Origin: Pseudorhodoferax aquiterrae
GTDB taxonomy: Bacteria > Pseudomonadota > Gammaproteobacteria > Burkholderiales > Burkholderiaceae_C
DNA: 64,000 nt
Direction of reading: 5' to 3'
NCBI RefSeq assembly: GCF_014652235.1
Contig: NZ_BMYK01000015.1
Span: forward strand, 1-64,000
Each line of letters starts with the position of its first letter. Within the stretch, counting starts at the first letter, position 1. The notes under the pieces are model-generated. The model ran no database searches and was not told where the DNA came from. It saw only the letters and a list, made by a program, of their open reading frames with translations. The translations under genes and the position numbers were made by a program. Shown piece after piece: positions 56,344 through 64,000 of the stretch.

Positions 56344-57518
56344 AGCCGCAGCGCCATGGTCCGGCGCTGGCCGTGGTGCTGGCCGGCGTCACGGCTGCAC
56401 TGCACGTGGGCAAGCTGCCACCGGCCCTGCCCGTGCTGCGCGAGGCGCTGCAGCTGTCGCTGGTGCAGGCGGGCTTCCTGCTCTCCCTGGTCCAGCTGGC
56501 CGGCATGGGCCTGGGCCTGGCGGTCGGCCTGGCCGGCGAGAGCCTGGGCCTCAAGCGCTGCATGGCCGCGGGCCTGGTGCTGTTGAGCGCGGCCAGCCTG
56601 GCCGGGGGTTTTGCCCAGGACGCGACCGCCCTGCTCGCCCTGCGTGCGCTGGAGGGCTTCGGCTTCCTGCTGGCCGTGACGCCCGGGCCCAGCCTGATCC
56701 GCCGGGTGGCCGAGGCCGGCGAACTCGATGCCAAGCTCGGCCTGTGGGGCGCCTACATGCCGCTGGGCACGGCGACGGCCTTGCTGGCCGGCCCCTGGCT
56801 GCTGCCGCTGCTGGGCTGGTCGGGCTGGTGGTGGCTGCTGGCCGCCCCCTCGCTGGCCATGGCGGCGCTGCTGTGGCTGGCGCTGCCGCCCGACGGGCGC
56901 GGCACGGCTCCGGGGCACAGCGCCTGGGCCACGCGGTTGCGCCGCACGCTGACAGCGCCCGGGCCCTGGCTGCTCGGCGCGAGTTTCGCGATGTACGCCG
57001 GCCAGTGGTTGGCCGTGGTCGGATTCCTGCCCACGGTGTTCGCACAGGCCCAGGTCGGTCCCCAGCTGGCCGGCGCACTCACCGCGCTGGTGGCGGCCGT
57101 CAACATCGTCGGCAACATCGCCGCGGGCCGGCTGCTGCGGCACGGTGCGGCGCCGCGCACGCTGCTGTGGACCGGCTTCGCCGCCATGGCCCTGGGCGCG
57201 GCCCTGGCCTTCGGACCGGCCCTGGACGCCGGGCCCGCGGTCCGCACCGGCGCCGTGCTGCTGTTCTCGCTGCTCGGCGGCCTGGTGCCGGCCACGCTGT
57301 TCGCGCTGTGCGTGCGGCTGGCACCGGGCAGCGACACCGTCGCCACCACGGTCGGCTGGATGCAGCAGTGCTCGGCGGTCGGGCAGTTCGTGCTGCCACC
57401 GCTGGTCGGCTGGGTCGCGCGGCTGGCGGGCGGCTGGCAATGGACCTGGGCACTGACCGCGTCGTGCTGCGCGGCCGGCGCGCTGCTGGCCTGGCGCATG
57501 ACCGCGGCCCGCGGCTGA
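56340..57518 (+). CDS. MFS transporter, 392 aa
   Basis: Twelve predicted helices (VVLAGVTAALHVGKLPPALPVL, AGFLLSLVQLAGMGLGLAVGLA, LLALRALEGFGFLLAVTPGPSLIRRV, YAGQWLAVVGFLPTVFAQ and so on). The CynX/NimT-like pattern with LRALEGFGFLLAVTPGPSLIRR suits a small-molecule exporter. The GTG start overlaps the msbA stop (GTGA). Substrate unknown. Confidence 0.85.
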   Translation: MKPQRHGPALAVVLAGVTAALHVGKLPPALPVLREALQLSLVQAGFLLSLVQLAGMGLGLAVGLAGESLGLKRCMAAGLVLLSAASLAGGFAQDATALLALRALEGFGFLLAVTPGPSLIRRVAEAGELDAKLGLWGAYMPLGTATALLAGPWLLPLLGWSGWWWLLAAPSLAMAALLWLALPPDGRGTAPGHSAWATRLRRTLTAPGPWLLGASFAMYAGQWLAVVGFLPTVFAQAQVGPQLAGALTALVAAVNIVGNIAAGRLLRHGAAPRTLLWTGFAAMALGAALAFGPALDAGPAVRTGAVLLFSLLGGLVPATLFALCVRLAPGSDTVATTVGWMQQCSAVGQFVLPPLVGWVARLAGGWQWTWALTASCCAAGALLAWRMTAARG

Positions 57519-57542
57519 CAGGCCTCGCCGACAATCCCCGCC

Positions 57543-58310
57543 ATGTCTTCGCCTTCCCCCACCCTCAGCGTCGTCATCGCCGCCAAGAACGAGGCCCTCC
57601 ACATCGCCGAGTGCGTGCGCTCGGCCAGCTTCGCCGACGAGATCCTGGTGCTGGACTCGGGCAGCACCGACGCCACCGCCGCCCTGGCGGCCGAACAGGG
57701 CGCCCGCGTCGTCGCCACCGACTGGCCCGGCTACGGGCCGCAGCAGCAGCGCGGCATCGCCATGGCGCGCGGCGACTGGGTGCTGTCGCTGGACGCCGAC
57801 GAGCGCATCAGCCCCGAGCTGCAGGCCGAGATCCGCGCGGCCATCGCCTCGGGCGCTGCCGACGGCTACCGACTGCCGCGCCTGTCCAGCTTCTGCGGCC
57901 AGTTCATCCACCACAGCGGCTGGCGGCCGGACTACACGCTGCGCCTGGTGCGCCGTGAGAAGGCCGGCTTCACCGCCCACCTGCTGCACGCCCACATGAC
58001 CGTGGACGGCACGCGTCGGGACCTGCGCCACAGCCTGATCCACTACAGCTACCAGGACCTGGACGACGTGCTGGAGAAGCTCAACCGCTATTCCGCCGTC
58101 GGCGCGCGCGACATGCAGGCGCGCGGCAAGAAGGCTTCGTTGGGCAGCGCCATCGTGCACGGTCTGTGGGCCTTCGTGCGGACCTATCTGGTCCGCCAGG
58201 GTTTTCGGGACGGGCGCGCAGGCTTCCTGATCGCCATCTACAACGCCGAAACGACCTTCTACAAGTACCTCAAGCTCATGGCGTTGAAGGCGCCGAAGCA
58301 GCAGCCGTAG
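57543..58310 (+). CDS. Family 2 glycosyltransferase, LPS core type (WaaE/KdtX-like)
   Basis: A 255-residue inverting GT2: LSVVIAAKNEALHIAECVRSASFADEILVLDSGSTDATAALA, GPQQQRGIAMARGDWVLSLDADERISPELQAEI with the DxD, GWRPDYTLRLVRREKAGF and HSLIHYSYQDLDDVLEKLNRYS. This is the LPS inner-core beta-1,4-glucosyltransferase class (WaaE/KdtX). It suits its place downstream of msbA. Confidence 0.9.
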   Translation: MSSPSPTLSVVIAAKNEALHIAECVRSASFADEILVLDSGSTDATAALAAEQGARVVATDWPGYGPQQQRGIAMARGDWVLSLDADERISPELQAEIRAAIASGAADGYRLPRLSSFCGQFIHHSGWRPDYTLRLVRREKAGFTAHLLHAHMTVDGTRRDLRHSLIHYSYQDLDDVLEKLNRYSAVGARDMQARGKKASLGSAIVHGLWAFVRTYLVRQGFRDGRAGFLIAIYNAETTFYKYLKLMALKAPKQQP

Positions 58311-58361
58311 CGGCGGTCCGGCCGCAGCGCGTCCGGCAGTTCTGCGGGGCGCCTGCGCGGC

Positions 58362-58799
58362 TCAGCGAGGCACCGGTTCGGGCCGCAGCCACAGCCAGCA
58401 CAGCACGGCGCCCATGCAGCCGCAGGCCAGCATGCTGACCCACCAGCGGCTGTTCAGCCACAGCAGCACCGCGGCGCAGACCGCCATGGCCAGCGTCGCG
58501 TTCCACTTGGCGCGCCGGCTCACACAGCCGCCGGCCTGCCAGTCCTGGATCAACCGGCCGAACACCCGGTGTGCCAGCAACCAGCGGTGCAGCCTGGGCG
58601 AACTGCGCGCCGCGGCCCAGGCCGCGATCAGCACGAACACCGTGGTCGGCAGGCCCGGAACGAACAGCCCCACCACGCCGGTGGCCAGGGAGACGCAGGC
58701 CAGCAGCAGCAACAGCCAGCGCCACGGTGCCGGCAGAGGTCGCGCGCCCGGCACACCCGCTTGGGGGCCTTCACTCGGGTGCGGATCATCGGTCGGCAT
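58362..58799 (-). CDS. DUF454 (YbaN-like) membrane protein, 145 aa
   Basis: Two paired membrane segments: WRWLLLLLACVSLATGVVGLFVPGLPTTVFVLIAAWAAARSSPRLHRWLLAH and RAKWNATLAMAVCAAVLLWL with WWVSMLACGCMGAVLCWLWLR. The motif GxxGLFxPxLPTTVFxLxAAW(C/A)xxRSSPRLHxWL is diagnostic of the YbaN/DUF454 family. Function unknown. Convergent with the preceding operon. Confidence 0.9.
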   Translation of the reverse strand: MPTDDPHPSEGPQAGVPGARPLPAPWRWLLLLLACVSLATGVVGLFVPGLPTTVFVLIAAWAAARSSPRLHRWLLAHRVFGRLIQDWQAGGCVSRRAKWNATLAMAVCAAVLLWLNSRWWVSMLACGCMGAVLCWLWLRPEPVPR

Positions 58800-58916
58800 G
58801 TCTGGGCCGCATTCTGGCCCAGCACTTCCAGCCGGAGACGGCACTTGCGGCCTGCACAACACCACTTCGTCCAGAATGTCGATCGGCTTCTCCACAAAAT
58901 TGATGAGATTCGGGAC

Positions 58917-60968
58917 ATGACCACCACGGCCCAGCCCGCGCCGCCCCTCCGCCGCCGCAGCCTTGCGCACTGGACCGCCATTGCCCTGGCCTGGGCCGTG
59001 CTGGTCGCGGTGGTCGTGCTGCTGTTCCTGGTGGAACGTTTCGCCGAGCGCCATGCCACGCGCACGGCCACCGCCGCGCTGGCGCAGATCGGCTGGCAGA
59101 TGCGCGAGCAGCTGGACCGCGGCATGGCCTACCGCTACGAGGAGTTGCGCATCCTTTCCGGGCTGCAGGACATGCAGCCGGGCCAGTTGCCCGAGCAGCG
59201 GCGCGCCGTGCTCGAGCGTGTGCAGCAGAGCTTTCCGCTGTACGCCTGGATCGGCTACGTGCACCGCGACGGCCGCGTGGAAGCCGCCACCGGGGGCCTG
59301 CTGGAAGGCCAGGACGTGTCCAAACGACCCTGGTTCCAGGGCGGTGTGCAGGGCGCCTTCGTCGGCGACGTGCACCCGGCCCTGCTGCTGGAAAAGCTGT
59401 TGCCGCAGCAACAGGAGCCGTGGCGTTTCGTCGACATTGCCATGCCGGTCCGGGAAGGGGGTGGCGGCCTGCACGCCGTGCTCGGCGCGCACCTGAGCTG
59501 GGAATGGGCGCGCGATCTGCAGCGCAACCTGCTGGCGCAGGCCCAGGCCCGCTACCAGGCCGAACTGTTCGTCGTCGACGCCAAGCGCATGGTGCTGCTG
59601 GGACCGGCCGGCACCGAAGGCAAGCCGCTCGACCTGCCGGCAGTGGGCGAACTGCGCGGCGCCGCGGGCGCGGCCATGCGCGACTGGGGTGACGGCCGGC
59701 ACTACGCCACAGCCATCGTGCCCACGGTGGGCGAGGGCAACTACCCCGGCGTGGGCTGGGTCGTGGTGGTGCGCCAGTCCGAACAGGTGGCCTTCGCCGA
59801 CTACCACCAGCTGCAGCGCGAGATGGCCATCGGCGGCATCGCCGTGTGCCTGCTGGCCGCGCTGTGCGCACCGCTGGCCGCCCGTCGCCTGGCACGGCCG
59901 TTGCACCGGCTGACGGAAGCGGTCGGCGCACGCGCCGCCGGCCAGGCCCGGCCGGTGCCGCCGGAGACGGCGTACCGAGAGGTCGAATTGCTGTCGCGTG
60001 CACTGGCCGATGCCGATGCGCGCGAGGCGCGCGACCGTGCCGCACTCGAGCAAGTCAACGCCGGCCTGGAGGAACGCATCGCCGAACGCACGGCCCAGAT
60101 CCGCGCGAGCCAGGCCCAGCTGCACAGCATCACCGACAACATTCCAGCGCTGGTCGCCGATGTCGACCGCACGCTGCGCTACCGCTTTGCGAACCGGGCC
60201 TATTTGGACTGGTTCGGCAGGGACCCGGACGCCTTGATCGGTGAAACCATGGAATCGCTCTACGGCGATGCCGCCGTGCGCCTGTGGCAACCCGAGCTGG
60301 CCCGCGTGCTGCAGGGCGAACGCGTGCAGTTCGAGCGCAGCATGGTGCTGAACGGCCAGCGCCGGCACAGCACCGCCATCTACCTGCCTTACCGCGACGC
60401 CCATGGCCAGGTCGACGGCTTCCATGCGCTGGTGTTCGACACCACGGCCAGCAAGGAGCTGGAACTGCGGCTGGAGGAAGAGGCCACGCGCGACGCCCTG
60501 ACCGGCCTGCCCAACCGCCGCCTGCTGCAGCGCAACCTGCCCGCCGCGCTGGCGCGCTCGGAGCGCCAGGGCCACAGCCTGGCCTTGCTGTTCCTGGACC
60601 TGAATGGCTTCAAGGCCGTCAACGACACCCATGGCCACGAGGCCGGCGACGCGCTGCTGCGCCAGGTCGGTCAGCGTCTGGTGGCGGCTGTGCGCGTGAC
60701 CGACACGGTGGCCCGGCTGGCCGGCGACGAGTACGTGGTGCTGCTCGAGCCGGTCAACGACCCGGTGGCCGACCCGGTGCGCGTGGCCGCCAAGATCGAG
60801 GCCGCCATCGCCGCGCCCTTCGCGCTCGAGGCGGCCACGGTGCAGGTCTCCGTCAGCATCGGCAGCGCCGTCTACCGGCCGCGTTGCGGCATTTCGGCCG
60901 AAGAGCTGCTCTCCGGCGCCGACCACGCCATGTACGCCGCCAAGCGGTCCGGCAGAAAGCCGATTTGA
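58917..60968 (+). CDS. Membrane sensor diguanylate cyclase, 683 aa
   Basis: An N-terminal helix (WTAIALAWAVLVAVVVLLFLVERF), a periplasmic Cache/CHASE-like sensor (FPLYAWIGYVHRDGRVEAATGGLLEGQDVSKRPWFQGGVQGAFVGDVHPA), a second helix (IGGIAVCLLAALCAPLAARRLARP) with HAMP-like linker and coiled coil, a PAS domain (ITDNIPALVADVDRTLRYRFANRAYLDWFG), then GGDEF (DALTGLPNRRLLQRNL, LFLDLNGFKAVNDTHGHEAGDALLRQVG). The active-site loop is AGDEY rather than GGDEF; the I-site RVTD sits five residues before it. The variant may retain activity. A PilZ protein is at 41676. Confidence 0.92.
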   Translation: MTTTAQPAPPLRRRSLAHWTAIALAWAVLVAVVVLLFLVERFAERHATRTATAALAQIGWQMREQLDRGMAYRYEELRILSGLQDMQPGQLPEQRRAVLERVQQSFPLYAWIGYVHRDGRVEAATGGLLEGQDVSKRPWFQGGVQGAFVGDVHPALLLEKLLPQQQEPWRFVDIAMPVREGGGGLHAVLGAHLSWEWARDLQRNLLAQAQARYQAELFVVDAKRMVLLGPAGTEGKPLDLPAVGELRGAAGAAMRDWGDGRHYATAIVPTVGEGNYPGVGWVVVVRQSEQVAFADYHQLQREMAIGGIAVCLLAALCAPLAARRLARPLHRLTEAVGARAAGQARPVPPETAYREVELLSRALADADAREARDRAALEQVNAGLEERIAERTAQIRASQAQLHSITDNIPALVADVDRTLRYRFANRAYLDWFGRDPDALIGETMESLYGDAAVRLWQPELARVLQGERVQFERSMVLNGQRRHSTAIYLPYRDAHGQVDGFHALVFDTTASKELELRLEEEATRDALTGLPNRRLLQRNLPAALARSERQGHSLALLFLDLNGFKAVNDTHGHEAGDALLRQVGQRLVAAVRVTDTVARLAGDEYVVLLEPVNDPVADPVRVAAKIEAAIAAPFALEAATVQVSVSIGSAVYRPRCGISAEELLSGADHAMYAAKRSGRKPI

Positions 60969-61054
60969 AACAAGGCGTCTGCCGGCCTTGTGCGGGCGGT
61001 GCGGGTCCCCATGTCTGGGCGACGGCCCCCCTGGCCGGCGAAGGAGACCTGTCG

Positions 61055-61327
61055 ATGTTCAAACGTGTATCGCTGCTGTGGACCGTGGTCCGGGGTGACC
61101 TGCTGCGGTTCTGGTGGGCGCTGCGCGACCCGCGCGCGCCGCGCTGGTTCAAGCTGGCCGCCGCCGGTCTCGTGGTCTACCTGCTGAGCCCGGTCGACCT
61201 GCTGCCCGACGCGATCCCGTTCCTGGGCGCGGTCGACGACCTCGTGCTGCTGCCGCTGGCCATGCGCTGGCTGCTGGCGCGCCTGCCCGCCGCGATGCAG
61301 GCCGACCTGGCAGCCCGCGCCGGCTGA
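61055..61327 (+). CDS. DUF1232 (YkvA-like) membrane protein, 90 aa
   Basis: ALRDPRAPRWFKLAAAGLVVYLLSPVDLLPDAIPFLGAVDDLVLLPLAMRWLL contains the DUF1232 signature YLLSPVDLLPDAIPFLGxxDD, a membrane-associated helix-turn-helix unit. AAGGAG before the ATG at 61055. Function unknown. Just upstream of a MITE. Confidence 0.92.
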   Translation: MFKRVSLLWTVVRGDLLRFWWALRDPRAPRWFKLAAAGLVVYLLSPVDLLPDAIPFLGAVDDLVLLPLAMRWLLARLPAAMQADLAARAG

Positions 61328-61333
61328 CGCTCA

Positions 61334-61554
61334 GAACGTGTGAACGAACCGATCGCGCTTACGACGGGGTGCGGCGGGCCGCAGGCGTAGGCGCGGGCCG
61401 CAGCCCGGGCTCGTGCCCGGGCAAGGACCGCAACGCCCGCATGCGGCCTGGCGCGCTCCGGCCCGAAGGGCGAGGCCCCTGGCGCGACGGACATGATGGA
61501 AACAGGTGCTCATCGGGGGCCTCGCGTGGGTGTGAGCGGCTCGTTCACACGTTC
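61334..61554. mobile_element. MITE-like element, 221 bp, with ~20-bp terminal inverted repeats
   Basis: Left end GAACGTGTGAACGAACCG and the inverted right end (CGGCTCGTTCACACGTTC) match except for one base. Flanked by TCA on both sides (61331-61333, 61555-61557), the same target duplication as the element at 6379. The interior is GC-rich with several short inverted repeats and no coding capacity. The right-hand TCA is the stop codon (TGA on the minus strand) of the FMN reductase gene. Confidence 0.8.
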
Positions 61555-62142
61555 TCAGCGCCCGGCCGGCACCAGCCGCGCCAGCGCGTCGAGCACGCGC
61601 ACCACCGACTGCGCCGCGCGCGCGTCGGCCAGCCCGCCCTCGGCGTCGAACGCTTCGTTCGCCCGGCCGAGCGCGAACTGCTGCGGCACCACCAGCATGG
61701 CGAAGGCCATCTGCAGGTACTGCCGCACGAAGTTCATGGAGCGCAGGCCGCCCAGCGGCCCGGGCGAGGCCGACAGCAGCCCGACCGGCTTGTCGGCGGT
61801 GCTGGCCAGGCCTGCAGGACGGCCGTCGGCCGCCTGGATGCGCGACAGCCAGTCGAAGGCGTTCACGAACAGCGGCGTCGGAAAGCCGTTGTACTCCGGC
61901 GTCACGACCAGCAGCGCCGTGCTCTCGGCAATCGCCTGCTGCAAGGCCAGCGCGCCGGCGGGCACACCCTCGGCGGCCTCCAGGTCGCCGTCGTACACCG
62001 GCAGCGCCAGGCTGCGCAGATCCAGCAGCTGCGCCTGCCAGCCCGCCGCCTCCGCCGTGCGCGCCGCATGGCGCGCCAGCTGGACGTTCAAGGACCCGGT
62101 GCGGGCGCTGGCGGGAATGACGAGAAGACGGCGTGCGGACAT
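61555..62142 (-). CDS. NADPH-dependent FMN reductase
   Basis: A flavodoxin-fold quinone/FMN reductase: RRLLVIPASARTGSLNVQLARHAARTAEAAG (phosphate loop), LPVYDGDLEAAEGVP, LLVVTPEYNGFPTPLFVNAFDWLSR, and VGLLSASPGPLGGLRSMNFVRQYLQ. 195 aa, complete. The stop codon lies in the target-site duplication of the MITE, so the insertion left the gene intact. Confidence 0.92.
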   Translation of the reverse strand: MSARRLLVIPASARTGSLNVQLARHAARTAEAAGWQAQLLDLRSLALPVYDGDLEAAEGVPAGALALQQAIAESTALLVVTPEYNGFPTPLFVNAFDWLSRIQAADGRPAGLASTADKPVGLLSASPGPLGGLRSMNFVRQYLQMAFAMLVVPQQFALGRANEAFDAEGGLADARAAQSVVRVLDALARLVPAGR

Positions 62143-62262
62143 GGATGAACTGTGGGAACAAGAACATGGAGCGCCGCCCGGCGGGTCGGCCGGGCGGCAT
62201 TGTGGCCCAAGTCGGGCGGTCGCCCCACCATAATCCGCGCGCCATCAACCATGGGAGAAGAC

Positions 62263-62853
62263 ATGCACAAGCGAGATTTCCTGGCCGGCGCGGCGCTGGC
62301 CGCCGTCGGCACGGCCCGGGCCCAGGGCGGCGCCAAGCCGGCCGCGGGCGGCCAGCCCACGCTGCTCACGGTGGGCGGCGCGATCGGCAAAGGCAACCGC
62401 GGTCCGCTGGACAAGGCGCTGGACCAGATGATGGCCAAGCACAAGCTGCAGTTCAGCACCGCCTTCGCGTTCGACGCCGCGGCGCTGCAACGCCTGCCGC
62501 GCGTGCACATCACGCCCACGCTGGAGTACGACAACAAGAAGCACAAGCTGAGCGGCCCGCTGCTGACCACTGTGCTGGCCGAGGCCGACGCCGACCTCAA
62601 GGCCCCGCTGCGCCTGGGCCTGCGCGCGGTCGACGGCTACAACGCCATCGTCTCGCTGGCCGACGCGCAGGCCTACCGCATGATGGTGGCCACGCACCTC
62701 GACGACCAGCCCATGGCGCTGGGTGGCCTGGGCCCGCAATGGGCGGTCTACGACGCCGACAACCTGCCCGCCTTCAAGGACAAGCCCGTGCACGAGCGCT
62801 TCGCGCTGTGCCCCTGGGGGCTCTACTACATCGACGTCGCGGTGCAGGGCTGA
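62263..62853 (+). CDS. Periplasmic molybdopterin-oxidoreductase-like protein, 196 aa
   Basis: Signal peptide (HKRDFLAGAALAAVGTARA) with a weak twin-arginine-like look (KRDFL), then the fold LTVGGAIGKGN ... TPTLEYDNKKHKLSGPLLTTVLAEADAD, LGLRAVDGYNAIVSLADAQAYRMMVATHLDDQPMALGGLGPQWAVYD and FALCPWGLYYIDV. The pattern is that of the sulfite-oxidase-like SUOX fold proteins without the cofactor cysteine, common as small periplasmic proteins. ATG at 62263 preceded by GGGAGAAG. Function unclear. Confidence 0.75.
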   Translation: MHKRDFLAGAALAAVGTARAQGGAKPAAGGQPTLLTVGGAIGKGNRGPLDKALDQMMAKHKLQFSTAFAFDAAALQRLPRVHITPTLEYDNKKHKLSGPLLTTVLAEADADLKAPLRLGLRAVDGYNAIVSLADAQAYRMMVATHLDDQPMALGGLGPQWAVYDADNLPAFKDKPVHERFALCPWGLYYIDVAVQG

Positions 62854-62876
62854 GCGCCCTGCCCTGACGGATCGGC

Positions 62877-64000
62877 TCAGTCGCGCTCGCGGTCTTCGAG
62901 CGCGCGGTTCAGGGCCAGCGCGCCCAGCGTGCAGGCAGCGCCCGAGAGCAGGTAGACGCTCACGTAGCCCAGCCCGAAGTGTGCCGACAGGCCCAGCGCC
63001 ACCAGGGGCGCGAAGGCCGCGCCGACCAGCCAGGCGATGTCGGACGTGAGCGCCGCGCCGGTGTAGCGGTAGCGCGGCGTGAAGTTGGCCGTCACGGTGC
63101 CGGACGACTGGCCGTAGGACAGGCCCAGCAGGATGAAGCCCAGCAGGATGAACACGTCCTGGCCCAGCGTGCCGCCGTCCAGCAGCGTGGGTGCGAAGCC
63201 GCTGAACACCGCGATCATGGCAGCCAGCGTGCCCAGCGTGCGGCGCCGGCCGTAGCGGTCGGCCAGCCGGCCCGAGACCGCGATGCTGGCCGCGCACAGG
63301 AAACCGCCCAGGACCTGGATCAGCAGGAACTGCACGATGGACTGCTCGGTGTAGAGCTGGATCCAGGACAGCGGGAACACCGTGACCAGGTGGAACAGTG
63401 CGTAGCTGGCCAGGGCCGCGAAGGCGCCGATGAACACGTTCGCACCCTGCGTGCGCACCAGTTCGGAGGCCGACACGGGTTCCAGCTCGCGCTGGGTCAG
63501 TTGCTCTTCCACGTCCTCGGCCACCACCAGACGCAGCCGGGCGAACAGCGCCACCACGTTGATCGCGAAGGCCACGAAGAAGGGATAGCGCCAGCCATAG
63601 TCGAGGAAGTCGGCATGCGACAGCGCGCCGTACAGGTACGCGAACAGCGCGCTGGCCAGGATGAAGCCGATCGGCGCGCCGAGCTGGCCCAGCATCGCGT
63701 ACCAACCGCGCCGGCCTTTGGGCGCGTTCAGCGCCAGCAGCGAGGGCAGACCGTCCCAGGAACCGCCCAGGGCCAGGCCCTGGCCGACGCGCAGCGCGGC
63801 CAGCAGCCATACTGCGGTGACGCCCAGGCTGGCCGCGCCCGGCAGGAAGGCGATGCCGGCCGTCGAGGAGCCGAGCAGGAACAGTGCGATGGTCAGCTTG
63901 GTGGCCCGGCCCCAGCGGCGCTGGATGGCCATGGAGACCACGGTGCCGATCGGGCGTGCGATGAAGGCCAGCGCGAACAGCGCGAACGACCACAGGGTTC
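62877..64000 (-). CDS. MFS metabolite:H+ symporter (MHS family), cut by window end
   Basis: The frame runs past the window end, so about the first 60 residues are missing. Visible: FIARPIGTVVSMAIQRRWGRATKLTIALFLLGSSTAGIAFLPG, RVGQGLALGGSWDGLPSLLALNAP, and GRLADRYGRRRTLGTLAAM. These are MHS-type (ShiA/ProP-like) motifs. Soluble loop VEEQLTQRELEPVSASELVR in the centre is typical. The substrate is probably an organic acid or osmolyte. Confidence 0.88.
   Translation of the reverse strand, partial: TLWSFALFALAFIARPIGTVVSMAIQRRWGRATKLTIALFLLGSSTAGIAFLPGAASLGVTAVWLLAALRVGQGLALGGSWDGLPSLLALNAPKGRRGWYAMLGQLGAPIGFILASALFAYLYGALSHADFLDYGWRYPFFVAFAINVVALFARLRLVVAEDVEEQLTQRELEPVSASELVRTQGANVFIGAFAALASYALFHLVTVFPLSWIQLYTEQSIVQFLLIQVLGGFLCAASIAVSGRLADRYGRRRTLGTLAAMIAVFSGFAPTLLDGGTLGQDVFILLGFILLGLSYGQSSGTVTANFTPRYRYTGAALTSDIAWLVGAAFAPLVALGLSAHFGLGYVSVYLLSGAACTLGALALNRALEDRERD

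Noticed and set aside
1-64000. CRISPR arrays, rRNA genes or prophage modules
   Set aside because: No regularly spaced repeats, no rRNA-like sequence and no phage structural genes were seen.

Overview
The window is very GC-rich double-stranded DNA with densely packed bidirectional genes. The gene content (Tol-Pal block, MsbA, a TadA-hydrolase fusion, TcdA, tRNA-Lys) and the protein styles fit a betaproteobacterium of the order Burkholderiales, most likely family Comamonadaceae. The assignment is an inference from gene style, not from a marker gene search.

Two very different halves are joined near 41.5 kb. The left part (1-41 kb) is an accessory island rich in stress functions. It begins with the tail of an IS5-family transposase, followed by decayed genes: a cytochrome oxidase subunit I relic, and a chimera of amidohydrolase and glycosyltransferase pieces. 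Many short, mostly monocistronic genes follow: DUF378, a metallo-beta-lactamase fold protein, DUF421, a receiver-only response regulator, cytochrome c, DUF2243, two DUF4142 proteins, a UdgX-type uracil-DNA glycosylase, a DksA/TraR zinc-finger protein, treZ-malQ, an ABC exporter, UDP-galactopyranose mutase (glf), an efflux MFS protein, a glycosyltransferase/nadE/GH1-glycosyltransferase operon, a DUF2934 protein, a ZIP transporter, a YciE-like ferritin fold protein, an Rmf/CrpP-like small protein, a soluble PAS histidine kinase, two manganese catalases, a DUF72 protein, an NAD(P)H-hydrate dehydratase, a formaldehyde-dehydrogenase-like alcohol dehydrogenase and an AlkB-like dioxygenase.

The main discovery is that genes across this island carry the same short element just upstream of their start codons. 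At sixteen places it reads GG-N10-GC with consensus GGmAcGCCGnTTGCC, which is the -24/-12 geometry of sigma-54 (RpoN) promoters. The sites are in the correct orientation, usually 20-50 nt before the ATG. The spacer is itself conserved, which is unusual. I noticed no such site in front of the genes of the right half, although I did not scan every base. The island therefore looks like a dispersed RpoN-type stress regulon covering trehalose, peroxide defence, DNA repair, DksA-like control and envelope glycan functions. Its enhancer-binding activator is not in this window. In three genes the predicted transcription start falls on, or within 2 nt of, the start codon.

The right part (41.5-64 kb) is more ordinary: a PilZ/YcgR-like protein, a penicillin acylase family protein, a cyclase-FHA protein, LD-carboxypeptidase, a TadA-alpha/beta-hydrolase fusion, tRNA-Lys(UUU), TcdA, a YeeE/YedE transporter, cpoB-pal-tolB, a relic of an O-antigen ligase-like tail overlapping msbA, an MFS protein and a family 2 glycosyltransferase, a membrane diguanylate cyclase, DUF1232, an FMN reductase, and an MFS symporter cut by the window end. 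Two small non-coding elements with terminal inverted repeats and TCA duplications (6379-6644 and 61334-61554) look like IS5-type MITEs.
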